This document shows, one piece after another, positions 54,874 through 64,000 of a stretch of DNA of 64,000 nt; positions within the stretch are counted from its first letter, which is position 1; each line of letters opens with the position of its first letter. The position numbers were made by a program, and so were the translations under genes. The stretch is from an uncultured Candidatus Pelagibacter sp. (GTDB lineage: Bacteria > Pseudomonadota > Alphaproteobacteria > Pelagibacterales > Pelagibacteraceae): contig CAJQTK010000032.1 in NCBI GenBank assembly GCA_905620495.1, positions 1-64,000 on the forward strand, in the 5' to 3' direction. The notes beneath the pieces were generated by a model, which was not told the origin of the DNA, did no database searches, and worked only from the letters and a program-made list of their open reading frames with translations.

Positions 54874-55875
54874 TTGAACAACGTAGCTTCTAAAAAAATT
54901 AATTCTAATTTAAAATTTGTCTATTCTGATAATAATTCTTTGAGTGTGATATTTCAAGATAATGATTTGTTAATGGGTGTAGTTGGAGAATTTAATGAAA
55001 ATCTAAAAGAACTAGAAAAAATTACTAATACAAATCTATATTCTAGAGGTAATTCTATTTTAATAAAATCAACACCAAAACAAAATGAAATCACAAAAAA
55101 TGCTATTCAGTTTTTAGCCAACCAGTTTATAAATAATGGCAGTATAGAAAAAAAAGATATAATATCCTCAATAGATAAATTTATGATCGAAGAAAAAGTA
55201 AAAAATAAAAATGTTTCAGACATAATTAAAACTCCTAAAAAATCTGTTATTCCAAGATCGGAAAACCAAAAAGAATATGTTAGAGCTTTAAGACAAAGTG
55301 ATATCGTTATATCAGCAGGTCCCGCAGGAACAGGTAAAACATTTTTGGCTGTTGCGGTGGGTCTAACGTTATTGCTTGATAAGAAGATAGAAAGAATTAT
55401 TTTGTCAAGGCCAGCAGTAGAAGCTGGTGAAAGATTGGGCTTTTTACCGGGAGATATGAAAGAAAAAGTAGATCCTTATCTAAGACCTTTATACGATTCT
55501 CTCTATGATCTTTTTGACTTTGAAAAAATTCAAAAAATGATTGAGATTGGTGATATTGAAATAGCGCCTCTGGCATTTATGAGAGGCAGGACTTTAAAAA
55601 ACTCTTTTGCAATTTTAGATGAGGCACAAAATGCAACGGATACACAGATTAAAATGTTCCTAACACGTATTGGTGAAAATTCAAAAATTGTTATAAATGG
55701 TGATCCATCTCAAATCGATTTACCACACAAGAACATGTCTGGATTAAATAGCTCTAAAAAGTTGCTAGGACACTTAAATGAAATTTCTGTAGTAGACTTT
55801 GATCATTCCGACGTAGTTAGACATCCCCTAGTCTCCAAGATTGTAAAAGCGTATTCAGATCAAGAAAATGATTAG
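54874..55875 (+). CDS. PhoH-family ATPase
   Basis: A 333 aa PhoH/YbeZ ATPase. Walker A is AGPAGTGKTFLAVAV (about 148-162), with Walker B FAILDEAQNATDTQIKMFLTRIG near 245-267. It starts at TTG (54874); no ATG in frame occurs before residue 34. Linked to phosphate- and ribosome-related RNA processing; its E. coli relative YbeZ partners YbeY, whose gene overlaps it by eight bases. Confidence 0.94.
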   Translation: MNNVASKKINSNLKFVYSDNNSLSVIFQDNDLLMGVVGEFNENLKELEKITNTNLYSRGNSILIKSTPKQNEITKNAIQFLANQFINNGSIEKKDIISSIDKFMIEEKVKNKNVSDIIKTPKKSVIPRSENQKEYVRALRQSDIVISAGPAGTGKTFLAVAVGLTLLLDKKIERIILSRPAVEAGERLGFLPGDMKEKVDPYLRPLYDSLYDLFDFEKIQKMIEIGDIEIAPLAFMRGRTLKNSFAILDEAQNATDTQIKMFLTRIGENSKIVINGDPSQIDLPHKNMSGLNSSKKLLGHLNEISVVDFDHSDVVRHPLVSKIVKAYSDQEND

Positions 55876-56338
55876 CATCGATGTAGTTTCTGAGAGCAAT
55901 CTTTGGAGTAAAAAAATTAAGAAACCTGATATTTTTTTTAATTCTTTGGTGCAAGCTTTTCCTAAAAAATATAGCTTTATTAAAAATAAAGTAAGCTTAA
56001 CAATTTTACTCTCAAACAATAAAAATATTAAAAAATTAAATAAAAAATTTAGAAATAAAAATAAATCAACAGATGTTTTATCTTTTCCTTCTGAAAAAAA
56101 ACTTAATATAAAAAAATCACCTTATATTGGAGACATTGTTATTAGTTACGAGTTTATGAACAAACCAAAAGCTTTAAGTGCTCTAGAGTTTAAGGACAAA
56201 GTAACAAAGATTTTTATTCACGGTTTTTTACATTTATTAGGTTATGACCATATTAAATTAAAAGATTTTAAAAAGATGTTAATTGTAGAAGAAAAAATTT
56301 ATCAAGCCATTGAAACAAAGATTGTCAAACTTGTTTAA
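55868..56338 (+). CDS. ybeY: Endoribonuclease YbeY
   Basis: Zinc-dependent RNase in 16S rRNA 3'-end maturation. The metal site is HGFLHLLGYDH (His118, His122, His128). NKSTDVLSFPSE and GDIVIS are conserved. 156 aa. Located between phoH and lnt as in most Proteobacteria, but the usual CorC-type gene between ybeY and lnt is absent. Confidence 0.95.
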   Translation: MISIDVVSESNLWSKKIKKPDIFFNSLVQAFPKKYSFIKNKVSLTILLSNNKNIKKLNKKFRNKNKSTDVLSFPSEKKLNIKKSPYIGDIVISYEFMNKPKALSALEFKDKVTKIFIHGFLHLLGYDHIKLKDFKKMLIVEEKIYQAIETKIVKLV

Positions 56339-57872
56339 AAAAAACTTTTTAAATTCTCTTTATATTATTTTTTTAGGAGCAATAAGCTCTTACAGCCTGC
56401 CACCATATAATTATTTTATAATTAATTTTATCACTTTTTCCTTATTTTTTATTTTTATTTTTAATAAAAAAAAAACATCTAACAATAAACACTTCTTCCA
56501 ATATGGGTGGTATTTTGGATTTGGATATTTTTTATTTAGTCTATATTGGGTATCAATTTCATTGACTTTTGATCAGAGTTTTAAGTTTTTAATTCCAGTT
56601 GCTGTAATTTTATTACCAGCTTTTCTAGCCATATTTTATGGCTTAATGACATACTTGTTTTCAATTTTTTACTCAAAAAATGTAGTTATATCTTTTTTTA
56701 TTTTTTCAATTTTATTTGGCACAATTGAATTTGCCAGGGGCTCTATACTTACGGGCTTTCCTTGGAATTTAATTTCATTTAGCTTTTCAAGTAGTATTTA
56801 TTTTATTCAAATTCTTTCTATAATTGGGACTTATTCTTTTAATTTAATTTGTATCTCTTTATTCACTGTCCCTGCCTTATTTATTTTAAAAAACTCCAGA
56901 ACAGAAATTGTAGTTTGTTTTTTCTTTATCTTAATATCTACAGCATTTTTAATATTTGGTAAGATAAGAGATAATAATTTCAATTCATTAGAAAGTGTAA
57001 AAAACTCCTATACAATCAAGGTAATATCACCAAATATTAATCTAGATAGATTTTATTCAAAAAAAGATGAGATAAAAATAATTAATGAACTTATAGAATT
57101 AAGCTCTCCATCAAAAATAGAACCTACGATTTTTTTGTGGCCAGAAGGGATTATTCCAGACAGCTATCTAAGAGAGATCAGTTCTTATAAAAAGTTATTT
57201 TTAAATAAATTTGGAGAGAATGACTTAATTATTATGGGCTTAAATAGTGTTAAGAGGAATAATGATAAAAATATTTTTTTCAACTCAATGGCTATATTTA
57301 ATAACAAGCTAGATATCATCGCAAGTTATAATAAAGTTAATTTGGTCCCATTTGGAGAGTTTATCCCTTTTGAGAGCATTCTTGGATTAATAGGCCTTAA
57401 AACGGTAACTAATAACTATCAATCCTTCTCAAGTGGAGAAACCAGAACTCCACTTCATGTAAAAAATAGTAAAATTGATTTAACTTTACTTCCTTTAATT
57501 TGTTATGAAATAATTTATTCAGGTAAATTATCTAGGGATAATAATTTTGATTATATAATTAATATTTCAGAAGATGGTTGGTTTGGAAATTCTATAGGTC
57601 CTAAGCAACACTTTGCACACAGTATATTCAGATCTATTGAAAGTGGTAAATATATTATTAGATCTGCAAACAATGGAATTTCAGCCATTATTAATCCTAT
57701 AGGAATTATAGAAAAAAAAGTAGAATTTGGGTCTACAGGATATGTAAAACTAACTGAGAGTAAATTGGTTAAATCCACACCATTTATGGTATACGGGAAT
57801 AAAATCTTTTTAATGTTAATTTTAATATATATTTTTTTAATTTTTTCATTTAATAGATTTAAATATGAGTAA
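56310..57872 (+). CDS. lnt: Apolipoprotein N-acyltransferase Lnt
   Basis: Adds the third acyl chain to lipoproteins. About seven membrane helices precede and follow a periplasmic nitrilase domain. The catalytic triad is visible as WPEGIIPD (Glu about 279), the Lys in [12 protein letters not shown], and LICYEI (Cys398). 520 aa. The start is uncertain: TTG at 56310 (inside ybeY), or TTG at 56322 or 56331. It provides mature lipoproteins for LolA, LptE and DolP in this window. Confidence 0.94.
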   Translation: MKQRLSNLFKKNFLNSLYIIFLGAISSYSLPPYNYFIINFITFSLFFIFIFNKKKTSNNKHFFQYGWYFGFGYFLFSLYWVSISLTFDQSFKFLIPVAVILLPAFLAIFYGLMTYLFSIFYSKNVVISFFIFSILFGTIEFARGSILTGFPWNLISFSFSSSIYFIQILSIIGTYSFNLICISLFTVPALFILKNSRTEIVVCFFFILISTAFLIFGKIRDNNFNSLESVKNSYTIKVISPNINLDRFYSKKDEIKIINELIELSSPSKIEPTIFLWPEGIIPDSYLREISSYKKLFLNKFGENDLIIMGLNSVKRNNDKNIFFNSMAIFNNKLDIIASYNKVNLVPFGEFIPFESILGLIGLKTVTNNYQSFSSGETRTPLHVKNSKIDLTLLPLICYEIIYSGKLSRDNNFDYIINISEDGWFGNSIGPKQHFAHSIFRSIESGKYIIRSANNGISAIINPIGIIEKKVEFGSTGYVKLTESKLVKSTPFMVYGNKIFLMLILIYIFLIFSFNRFKYE

Positions 57873-59034
57873 TTTAAAAAATTTTTTATTCACTAGCGAG
57901 TCAGTTTCAGAAGGACATCCTGACAAAGTATCAGATCGTATTTCAGATATGGTAGTAGACAGCTATCTTGCTGGGGATCCCTTTTCTAGAGTTGCATGTG
58001 AGACACTAACCACAACAAATAAAGTTATTCTTGCTGGAGAGGTAAGAGGTCCAGAGATTAAAGAAGAAGACCTTATTCAAAAAGTTAGAGACTGTATCAA
58101 AGACATTGGTTATGACCAAGAGGGCTTTACATGGAGAGAAGCGACAAAAATAGAAAGTCACCTTCATTCACAATCTGCAGATATAGCGATGGGCGTAGAT
58201 TCTAAAGACAATAAAGATGAAGGAGCTGGAGATCAAGGAATAATGTTTGGATATGCGTGCAACGAAACAGAAGAATTAATGCCAGCACCTATTCATTATT
58301 CTCATAAAATTTTAAGATTAATGGCAGAAGATAGAAAGTCTGGAATATTGAAAAATATAGAACCAGATTCAAAGAGCCAAGTTACTTTTGAATATATTGA
58401 TGGAAAACCAACCAAAGTTAAATCGGTTGTTATATCTTCTCAGCACTCTGCTGATATAGATCAGGCAAAAGTAAGAGAATTATTAACACCCTACATGTTA
58501 AAATCAATTCCAGAAAATTTTTTAAAAGATTTTGATGAAAAAGAATTTTATGTAAACCCAACTGGAAACTTTGTAATAGGTGGACCAGATGGAGATTGTG
58601 GTTTAACAGGTAGAAAAATTATTGTTGATACTTATGGTGGAGCAGCTCCTCATGGTGGTGGAGCGTTTTCTGGTAAGGATCCAACTAAAGTAGATAGATC
58701 AGCAGCTTATGCTGCAAGATATATTGCAAAAAATATTGTGGCATCTAATATTGCTGACAAGTGTTTAATTCAATTGGCTTATGCAATAGGAGTTTCAAAA
58801 CCCTTATCTATTTATGTAGATTTATTTGATAATGACATGGAAAAAAATAAATTTGTTTTAGAAAAAATTTCAGAAAACTTTGATTTAAGTCCAAGAGGAA
58901 TAAGAGAAATGCTGAGTTTAAATAAACCAATTTATGAAAAAACAGCAGCTTATGGTCACTTTGGAAGGATGTCTGAAGCCGATGGATCATTTTCTTGGGA
59001 AAAGACCGATAAAAAGGGTGTTTTTTCTAAATAG
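57865..59034 (+). CDS. metK: S-adenosylmethionine synthetase MetK
   Basis: Makes SAM from methionine and [23 protein letters not shown] (residues 8-27), [59 protein letters not shown] (several catalytic motifs) and [18 protein letters not shown] are intact. 389 aa. Overlaps lnt by eight bases and is followed by a terminator hairpin. SAM feeds the four methylation enzymes in this window (RsmG, RsmI, MiaB, and likely others). Confidence 0.98.
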   Translation: MSNLKNFLFTSESVSEGHPDKVSDRISDMVVDSYLAGDPFSRVACETLTTTNKVILAGEVRGPEIKEEDLIQKVRDCIKDIGYDQEGFTWREATKIESHLHSQSADIAMGVDSKDNKDEGAGDQGIMFGYACNETEELMPAPIHYSHKILRLMAEDRKSGILKNIEPDSKSQVTFEYIDGKPTKVKSVVISSQHSADIDQAKVRELLTPYMLKSIPENFLKDFDEKEFYVNPTGNFVIGGPDGDCGLTGRKIIVDTYGGAAPHGGGAFSGKDPTKVDRSAAYAARYIAKNIVASNIADKCLIQLAYAIGVSKPLSIYVDLFDNDMEKNKFVLEKISENFDLSPRGIREMLSLNKPIYEKTAAYGHFGRMSEADGSFSWEKTDKKGVFSK

Positions 59035-59092
59035 TTCTTATTGAATTAAAAAAAAATCTTTATATATTGCCCTTACATTATTGAAATTACAG

Positions 59093-59117
59093 AATGGGCT
59101 TCAGCCCATTTTTTTTT
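59093..59117 (+). terminator. Rho-independent terminator between metK and nusA
   Basis: AATGGGC (59093-59099) pairs with GCCCATT (59104-59110) across TTCA, followed by a run of T to 59117. The hairpin ends 15 bases before the nusA ATG, so it may end the metK transcript or attenuate read-through into nusA. Confidence 0.88.
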
Positions 59118-59132
59118 GGAGTTAATAAAAAT

Positions 59133-60686
59133 ATGTTAAATAGAAGGTCTGATAAATTAGAATTATTAAGAATAGCTGAGGCTGTGGCCTTTGAAAAATC
59201 TATAGATAAAGAATTAATTATTGATTCTATGGAAACAGGAATTGCAAAAGCAGCTAAATCTAAATTTGGACAGGACAATGAAATTAAAGTTTTGATAAAT
59301 AGAGAAAATGGAGACATTGGAATTTTTAGAAAATTAATAGTTGTAGAAAAACCTGAAAATATAAATACAGAAATTAATCTTCAAGATGCAATTATTTTAA
59401 ATGAAGAAAATAAAGAAAAGAAAATTGGTGATGAAATTTTACAACCATTGCCCTCTTTCGATTTTGGTCGAATAGCAGCACAAACTGCCAAACAAGTTAT
59501 TAGTTTTAATGTAAGAGAAGCAGAGCGAGAAAGACAATACAATGATTTTATAGATAAAAAAGATTCAATTTTAAGTGGTATTGTTAAACGTTTAGAATTT
59601 GGAAACATAATCGTTGATTTAGGAAGAGCTGAAGCAATTATTCAAAAAACTGAAATGATCCCTAGAGAAAATATTAAAGCTGGTGATAGAATTAAAGCTT
59701 ACTGTTATGATGTAAAGAGAGAACCTAGAGGTCAACAAATATTTTTATCAAGAGCTCATCCAAAATTTATGGAACAATTATTTATTCAAGAAGTTCCAGA
59801 AATTTATGACGGTTTAATTGAAATTAAATCATCAGCAAGAGACCCGGGAAGCAGAGCAAAAATTTGTGTTAAAGCAGTTGATACTTCATTAGATCCAGTA
59901 GGAGCTTGTGTTGGGATGAGAGGATCAAGAGTTCAAGCAGTAGTTAACGAACTACAAGGAGAAAAAATTGATATTGTTAACTGGTCAGAAGATCCAGCAA
60001 TAGTAGTTTCAAATGCATTATCACCAGCAGAAGTTCAAAGAGTAAATGTTGATAGTGTTGCAAAAAAATTAGATGTAATTTTAACTGAAGAAAACCTAAG
60101 TAAGGCGATTGGTCGTAGAGGTCAAAATGTTAGATTAGCTACAAAATTATTAAATTATGAAATTAATATAATGACTGATGCAGAAGATTCAGAAAGAAGA
60201 CAATTAGAGTTTAAAGAAAAAACTGAAAATTTTGTTAAAAATCTAGAATTAGATGAAACCTTAGGGCAATTACTTGTGGCGGAAGGCTTTTCTTCAATTT
60301 CAGATATTAAAGATAGTTCACCAGAAAGTTTAATGAAAATTGAAGGTATAGAAGAAGACACTGCTAAAGCTTTAATAGAAAGAGCAAAAGATTTTTATCT
60401 AAAAGATCAAGAAGATATTACAAAAAGAATTAAAGATTTGGGGCTACAAGATGATCTTATAAATCACAAAGGACTAACACCAGGCATGCTAGTTACTCTT
60501 GGAGAGCAAAAAATTTTAAAACTAGAAGATTTTGCAGACCTTGCATCTGACGAATTAACGGGTGGTTATGATATTGTAAAAGGTGAAAGAATTAAAATTC
60601 AAGGATATCTTGAAGATTTCGCTTTATCAAAAACTGAAGCAGATGAACTAATTATGTCTGCGAGAAATATAATTTATAAAGATTGA
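59133..60686 (+). CDS. nusA: Transcription elongation/termination factor NusA
   Basis: RNA polymerase-binding protein with N-terminal domain, S1 domain (about 125-195), two KH domains (SRAKICVKAVDTSLDPVGACVGMRGSRVQAVV in segments, then IGRRGQNVRLATKLL), and C-terminal acidic repeats. The start at 59133 (MLNRRSDKLELL) is preceded by GGAG at 59117-59120; a frame from 59094 would begin inside the terminator. 517 aa. It leads nusA-infB-rbfA-rpsO-pnp, without the usual upstream rimP. Confidence 0.96.
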   Translation: MLNRRSDKLELLRIAEAVAFEKSIDKELIIDSMETGIAKAAKSKFGQDNEIKVLINRENGDIGIFRKLIVVEKPENINTEINLQDAIILNEENKEKKIGDEILQPLPSFDFGRIAAQTAKQVISFNVREAERERQYNDFIDKKDSILSGIVKRLEFGNIIVDLGRAEAIIQKTEMIPRENIKAGDRIKAYCYDVKREPRGQQIFLSRAHPKFMEQLFIQEVPEIYDGLIEIKSSARDPGSRAKICVKAVDTSLDPVGACVGMRGSRVQAVVNELQGEKIDIVNWSEDPAIVVSNALSPAEVQRVNVDSVAKKLDVILTEENLSKAIGRRGQNVRLATKLLNYEINIMTDAEDSERRQLEFKEKTENFVKNLELDETLGQLLVAEGFSSISDIKDSSPESLMKIEGIEEDTAKALIERAKDFYLKDQEDITKRIKDLGLQDDLINHKGLTPGMLVTLGEQKILKLEDFADLASDELTGGYDIVKGERIKIQGYLEDFALSKTEADELIMSARNIIYKD

Positions 60687-60696
60687 GTAATGAAAT

Positions 60697-62910
60697 ATGG
60701 ACAACAAAAAAACAAAACTAACACTTTCTGGCATAGCCAAGAAATCGATAGAGAATATAGAGTTAGCAAAAACTCAAAGTAAAAACTCAGTTGTAATTGA
60801 AAAAAAATCAAGCAAATTTGCTCCTCGAGGTAACTTTAGTAGACCTGCTAACGTAAGATCAAAACCATTAGTAAACCCTGCGGGAAGTTTTACCCCAAGA
60901 AGTACTACAGCGTCTAAACCATCTTCACCAATTACGAACGACTATGAAAAACGTAAATTGGCTGAACAAAGAGCAACTAGAAGATTGAAAGGTGATGCTG
61001 GAGATAAAGGAAAGCCTGATACAAAAAAAAGAGAATTAAAGTTAACAGTTTCAAGAGCCTTAAGTGACGAGATTGAAGCAAGATCAAGAAGTATGGCTTC
61101 ACTTAAAAGAGCAAAGTTAAAAGAAAATAGAGAGCTTACTAAAGAAGAAATTCAAGAAAGTTTAAAGCCAATAAAAAGAGATGTAAATATTCCAGAGGCA
61201 ATTACTGTTAGAGAACTATCTAATAGAATGGCCGAACAATCCAACAATGTTATAAAACATTTATTTGGAATGGGAGTAACAGTTACTATCAATCAAACAC
61301 TAGCAGCAGATACTGCAGAATATTTAGTAAAAGAATTTGGACACAATCCTATAAGAGAAACAAAAGCTGAAGAAATTATTCAAAAAATTAAAGAATCTAG
61401 ATCTGAAAATTTAAAGAATAGACCTCCAATAGTAACTGTAATGGGTCACGTTGATCATGGGAAAACTTCAGTATTAGATGTTTTAAGAAGTGCAAATGTT
61501 GTGCTTGGAGAATTTGGTGGAATTACACAACATATTGGTGCTTATCAAATAGAACATGAATCAACAAAAATTACATTTATAGATACGCCAGGTCACGCAG
61601 CATTTACCGAGATGAGGGCTAGAGGATCAAAATTAACAGATGTTGTAGTATTAGTTGTTGCAGCAGATGATGGTGTTAAACCCCAAACAATCGAATCTAT
61701 AAAGCATGCCAAAGCTGCAAATGTTCCAATAGTTGTTGCTATAAATAAATGTGATTTACCAGAAGCAGATCCACAAAAAATTAAAAACCAACTTTTAGAA
61801 TATGAACTTATTGCTGAAGATTTATCAGGAGATACTTTGATGGTTGAAATCTCCGCAAAAACAAAAAAGAATTTAGATAAACTGGTAGAAGCAGTTGTTC
61901 TCCAAGCTGAAATTTTAGACCTAAAAACTGATTTTGATTCTAAAGCAACAGGGATTGTTTTGGAATCAAAAATTGATGTAGGTAGAGGAGCAGTGGCAAC
62001 TGTTGTAGTAACATCAGGAACAATTAAAAGAGGCAATTTTTTTGTTAGTGGATTGAAATGGGGAAAAGTAAGAGCTTTAATTAATGATAAAGGAAAAACT
62101 ATTGACGAAGCTCCTCCATCAACACCTGTAGAAATTTTAGGAATTAATGGAGCAGCTAAATCTGGAGATGATTTTATTGTTTTAGATTCTGAGAAAGAAG
62201 CAAAAACATTAAGTGAAACTAGAGCTGATGAAACTAAAACTGGAGGAAGTCCTTTAACTCTTGCAACACAAGATTCTGCTTTTGCAGATAAAGCTGCTTC
62301 AGAATTAAACATTATTATAAAATCAGATGTACATGGATCTGCTGAAGCAATTAAAAGTGCTATCAATCAAATTACACATGATGAAGTTAAACCTAAGATT
62401 ATTTTATCAGATATTGGAATGGTAACTGAAACCGATGTAACTTTAGCAAAAGCATCTAATGCGACCCTAATTGCATTTAATGTTAAACCGAGTAAAGAAG
62501 CAAAAAAATTAGCAGAAAATGAAAAAATTAAAATTTCTTCATATAATATTATTTATGAAGTTTTAGATTATATTAAATTAAGAATGTCAGGACTTCTTGC
62601 TCCAGACGTTCAAGAAACAATTAATGGAACAGCTCAAATTTTAGAAATCTTTAAAGTTTCAGGAACAGGAAAAGTTGCGGGTTCTAAAGTAACTGAAGGA
62701 GAGATAGTTAGTGGTACGAATGCTAGGTTAATTAGAGATGGAGCAATCATATATACGGGAAAGATTAGCACAATTTTCAGAGAAAAAGATCAGGCTAAAC
62801 AGGTTAGTAATGGCCAAGAATGTGGAATAACTCTTAAAGACTTTGTTGATTTTCAAAAAAACGATACAATAGAGGCTTATAGTACGATTTCTACAGAGAG
62901 AACGGTATAA
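60697..62910 (+). CDS. infB: Translation initiation factor IF-2
   Basis: GTPase that places initiator tRNA on the ribosome. N-terminal basic region, then G domain with VMGHVDHGKTSVLD (G1 about 250-257), DTPGHAAFTEMRARG (G3) and NKCD (G4). C-terminal domains end in KDFVDFQKNDTIEAYSTI. 737 aa, short in the N-terminal repeats compared with many relatives. ylxR, often between nusA and infB, is missing. Ends one base into rbfA. Confidence 0.97.
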   Translation: MDNKKTKLTLSGIAKKSIENIELAKTQSKNSVVIEKKSSKFAPRGNFSRPANVRSKPLVNPAGSFTPRSTTASKPSSPITNDYEKRKLAEQRATRRLKGDAGDKGKPDTKKRELKLTVSRALSDEIEARSRSMASLKRAKLKENRELTKEEIQESLKPIKRDVNIPEAITVRELSNRMAEQSNNVIKHLFGMGVTVTINQTLAADTAEYLVKEFGHNPIRETKAEEIIQKIKESRSENLKNRPPIVTVMGHVDHGKTSVLDVLRSANVVLGEFGGITQHIGAYQIEHESTKITFIDTPGHAAFTEMRARGSKLTDVVVLVVAADDGVKPQTIESIKHAKAANVPIVVAINKCDLPEADPQKIKNQLLEYELIAEDLSGDTLMVEISAKTKKNLDKLVEAVVLQAEILDLKTDFDSKATGIVLESKIDVGRGAVATVVVTSGTIKRGNFFVSGLKWGKVRALINDKGKTIDEAPPSTPVEILGINGAAKSGDDFIVLDSEKEAKTLSETRADETKTGGSPLTLATQDSAFADKAASELNIIIKSDVHGSAEAIKSAINQITHDEVKPKIILSDIGMVTETDVTLAKASNATLIAFNVKPSKEAKKLAENEKIKISSYNIIYEVLDYIKLRMSGLLAPDVQETINGTAQILEIFKVSGTGKVAGSKVTEGEIVSGTNARLIRDGAIIYTGKISTIFREKDQAKQVSNGQECGITLKDFVDFQKNDTIEAYSTISTERTV

Positions 62911-63278
62911 TGGTTGATAAAACAGGAAAACCCGTATCACAAAGGCAATTGCGTGTTGGAGAGATGATTAAGCAATCTTTAGGTATGATTTTTGCTCGAA
63001 ATGAAGCTAAGGTGCCGAATTTAGAAACTAACACTGTTACGGTTACAGAAGTAAAAATGAGTCAAGACCTTAAAATTGCAAAAGCGTATGTATTGCCTCT
63101 AGGGGGAAAAGATACAGAGAAAGTCATTAAAAAATTAAGAGAATATTCTTTTTTAATTAGAAAAGTTTTATCTAAAAAAGTATTTATGAAATATATACCA
63201 AAGATACTTTTTGCTAAAGACGACTCTTTTGAATACGCAGAAAAAATAGAAAATTTAATAAAACAAACAAATAAATAG
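62910..63278 (+). CDS. rbfA: Ribosome-binding factor A
   Basis: Small KH-fold factor for 30S maturation. VGEMIKQSLGMIFARNE at the N-terminus, VTVTEVKMSQDLKIAKAYVLPLGG and the end MKYIPKILFAKDDSFEYAEKIE are conserved. 122 aa. Start overlaps infB by one base. truB, which usually follows rbfA, is absent. Confidence 0.93.
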   Translation: MVDKTGKPVSQRQLRVGEMIKQSLGMIFARNEAKVPNLETNTVTVTEVKMSQDLKIAKAYVLPLGGKDTEKVIKKLREYSFLIRKVLSKKVFMKYIPKILFAKDDSFEYAEKIENLIKQTNK

Positions 63279-63291
63279 GAAAATAAATAAT

Positions 63292-63540
63292 ATGACGAAT
63301 AAAGCAGAAGAATTAAAAATGCATGAGAAGGACACTGGTTCTTCAGAGGTACAAATTGCATTATTAACAGGAAAAATTGAAACTCTTTCAGCACATATTA
63401 AGCAATTCAAAAAAGATAAACACTCTTCGGTTGGATTGTTAAGAGCAGTAAATAGAAGAAAAAAATTGTTAGAATATTTAAAGAAAACTAAATTCGATTC
63501 TTACAAAAATGTATTAACACAATTAAATTTAAGAAAATAG
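63292..63540 (+). CDS. rpsO: 30S ribosomal protein S15
   Basis: Primary 16S rRNA-binding protein. The core DTGSSEVQIALLTGKIETLSAHIKQF and HSSVGLLRAVNRRKKLLEYLKK matches S15. At 82 aa it is about seven residues shorter than usual at the N-terminal helix. It follows rbfA after 13 bases and precedes pnp, the conserved pair in which S15 represses its own mRNA. Confidence 0.97.
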   Translation: MTNKAEELKMHEKDTGSSEVQIALLTGKIETLSAHIKQFKKDKHSSVGLLRAVNRRKKLLEYLKKTKFDSYKNVLTQLNLRK

Positions 63541-63557
63541 AAGGAAACGGGAATTAG

Positions 63558-64000
63558 ATGTTCAAAGTATATAAGAAGGAAATTGAAGTAGCAGGCAAGA
63601 AAATAAGTTTAGAAACAGGTAAAGTAGCAAGACAAGCAGATGGAGCAATCATTGCTTCATGTGGTGAAACGGTTATTTTAGCAACAGTAGTAGGAGCAAA
63701 AAAAGTAAATCCAGACATGGATTATTTTCCACTATCTGTAAATTACCAAGAAAAATATTATGCAGGTGGTAAAATTCCTGGGGGATATTTTAAAAGAGAA
63801 GCAAGACCAACTGAAAGCGAACAATTGATCTCAAGATTAATTGATAGACCGATCAGACCTTTGTTTCCAAGTGAATTTAAAAATGAAGTTCAGTTGTTAC
63901 CAACAGTAATTTCATATGATAAAGACAATCAACCAGATATTTTAGCAATTACAGCTTCTTCAGCAGCACTAGCTATTTCAGGAATGCCGTTTATGGGTCC
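63558..64000 (+). CDS. pnp: Polyribonucleotide nucleotidyltransferase Pnp (5' part)
   Basis: Phosphorolytic 3'-5' exoribonuclease of the degradosome. The window holds the first 147 codons; the gene runs past the right edge. Conserved [29 protein letters not shown]-type start, [33 protein letters not shown] (in two stretches) and [15 protein letters not shown] fit the first RNase PH domain. The ATG at 63558 follows a purine-rich stretch AAGGAAACGGG. Confidence 0.97.
   Translation, partial: MFKVYKKEIEVAGKKISLETGKVARQADGAIIASCGETVILATVVGAKKVNPDMDYFPLSVNYQEKYYAGGKIPGGYFKREARPTESEQLISRLIDRPIRPLFPSEFKNEVQLLPTVISYDKDNQPDILAITASSAALAISGMPFMG

Noticed and set aside
61593-62366. 257-codon minus-strand frame opposite infB
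   Set aside because: Long because the sense codons of infB (Ala/Thr/Val-rich) avoid stops in that frame; the GTPase motifs of IF-2 explain the region.
1-64000. CRISPR, prophage, integrative element or toxin-antitoxin pair
   Set aside because: No regularly spaced repeats, integrase, transposase, phage structural genes or short antitoxin-toxin pairs were found; all the sizeable genes are core or envelope genes.

Overview
The window looks like a stretch of chromosome from a streamlined alphaproteobacterium of the SAR11 clade (Pelagibacterales). It is very A+T-rich and packed wall to wall: most neighbours overlap by 1, 4 or 8 bases, and no gap without a gene exceeds 300 bases. The order hemE-hemH-hemJ-rho-mnmE-mnmG-rsmG-parA-parB-holA-lptE-leuS is typical of alphaproteobacteria. 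I see no insertion sequence, prophage, integron, CRISPR array, toxin-antitoxin pair or rRNA. This is core chromosome, and I found no new multi-gene system in it.

Layout. 1-2905: an FAD monooxygenase fragment, then ftsK-lolA. 2910-6792 (minus): a histidine cluster hisB-H-A-F-E followed by HIT and GNAT genes. 6884-8766: the HslVU protease. 8769-11647 (minus): two tandem sulfotransferases, an Smr protein and a Tim44-like protein. 11706-12534: fxsA-secB. 12531-15966 (minus): the coupled run ppsR-maf-aroE-coaE-dnaQ. 15967-16250: the probable replication origin, between the PPSR gene and hemE as in Caulobacter and Rickettsia. 16251-25777 (plus): haem genes, rho, tRNA-modification genes and parAB, with a perfect parS inside rsmG. 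25774-30366 (minus): holA, lptE, leuS and a DUF3576 lipoprotein. 30571-33256: a major porin and a TPR-sulfotransferase. 33326-35665: a tRNA-Gly whose 3' end is missing, then thiE-like, yggS, L,D-transpeptidase and winged-helix genes. 35672-41883 (minus): grpE-dnaK-dnaJ-dapB-nth-adenosine kinase. 41920-47421: rdgB, LpoA-like, rsmI, dolP and maeB. 47472-52772: murJ, trpS, nfuA, a Bax-like glucosaminidase and a polysaccharide deacetylase. 52720-59034: tsaB-fur-miaB-phoH-ybeY-lnt-metK. 59133-64000: nusA-infB-rbfA-rpsO-pnp (pnp runs off the end).

How it works together. The centre is the origin and segregation hub: a putative oriC, parS and ParAB, with genes on both sides mostly transcribed away from the origin. 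Stress control appears in the chaperone operon and HslVU, both preceded by RpoH-like promoters. Envelope work is spread over FtsK, LolA, LptE, MurJ, Lnt, DolP, LpoA-like, L,D-transpeptidase, Bax-like and porin genes. The most unusual observations are the tRNA-Gly that loses its acceptor strand into a terminator hairpin, two head-to-head gene pairs whose 5' ends overlap, and a trimmed nusA-infB-rpsO cluster.
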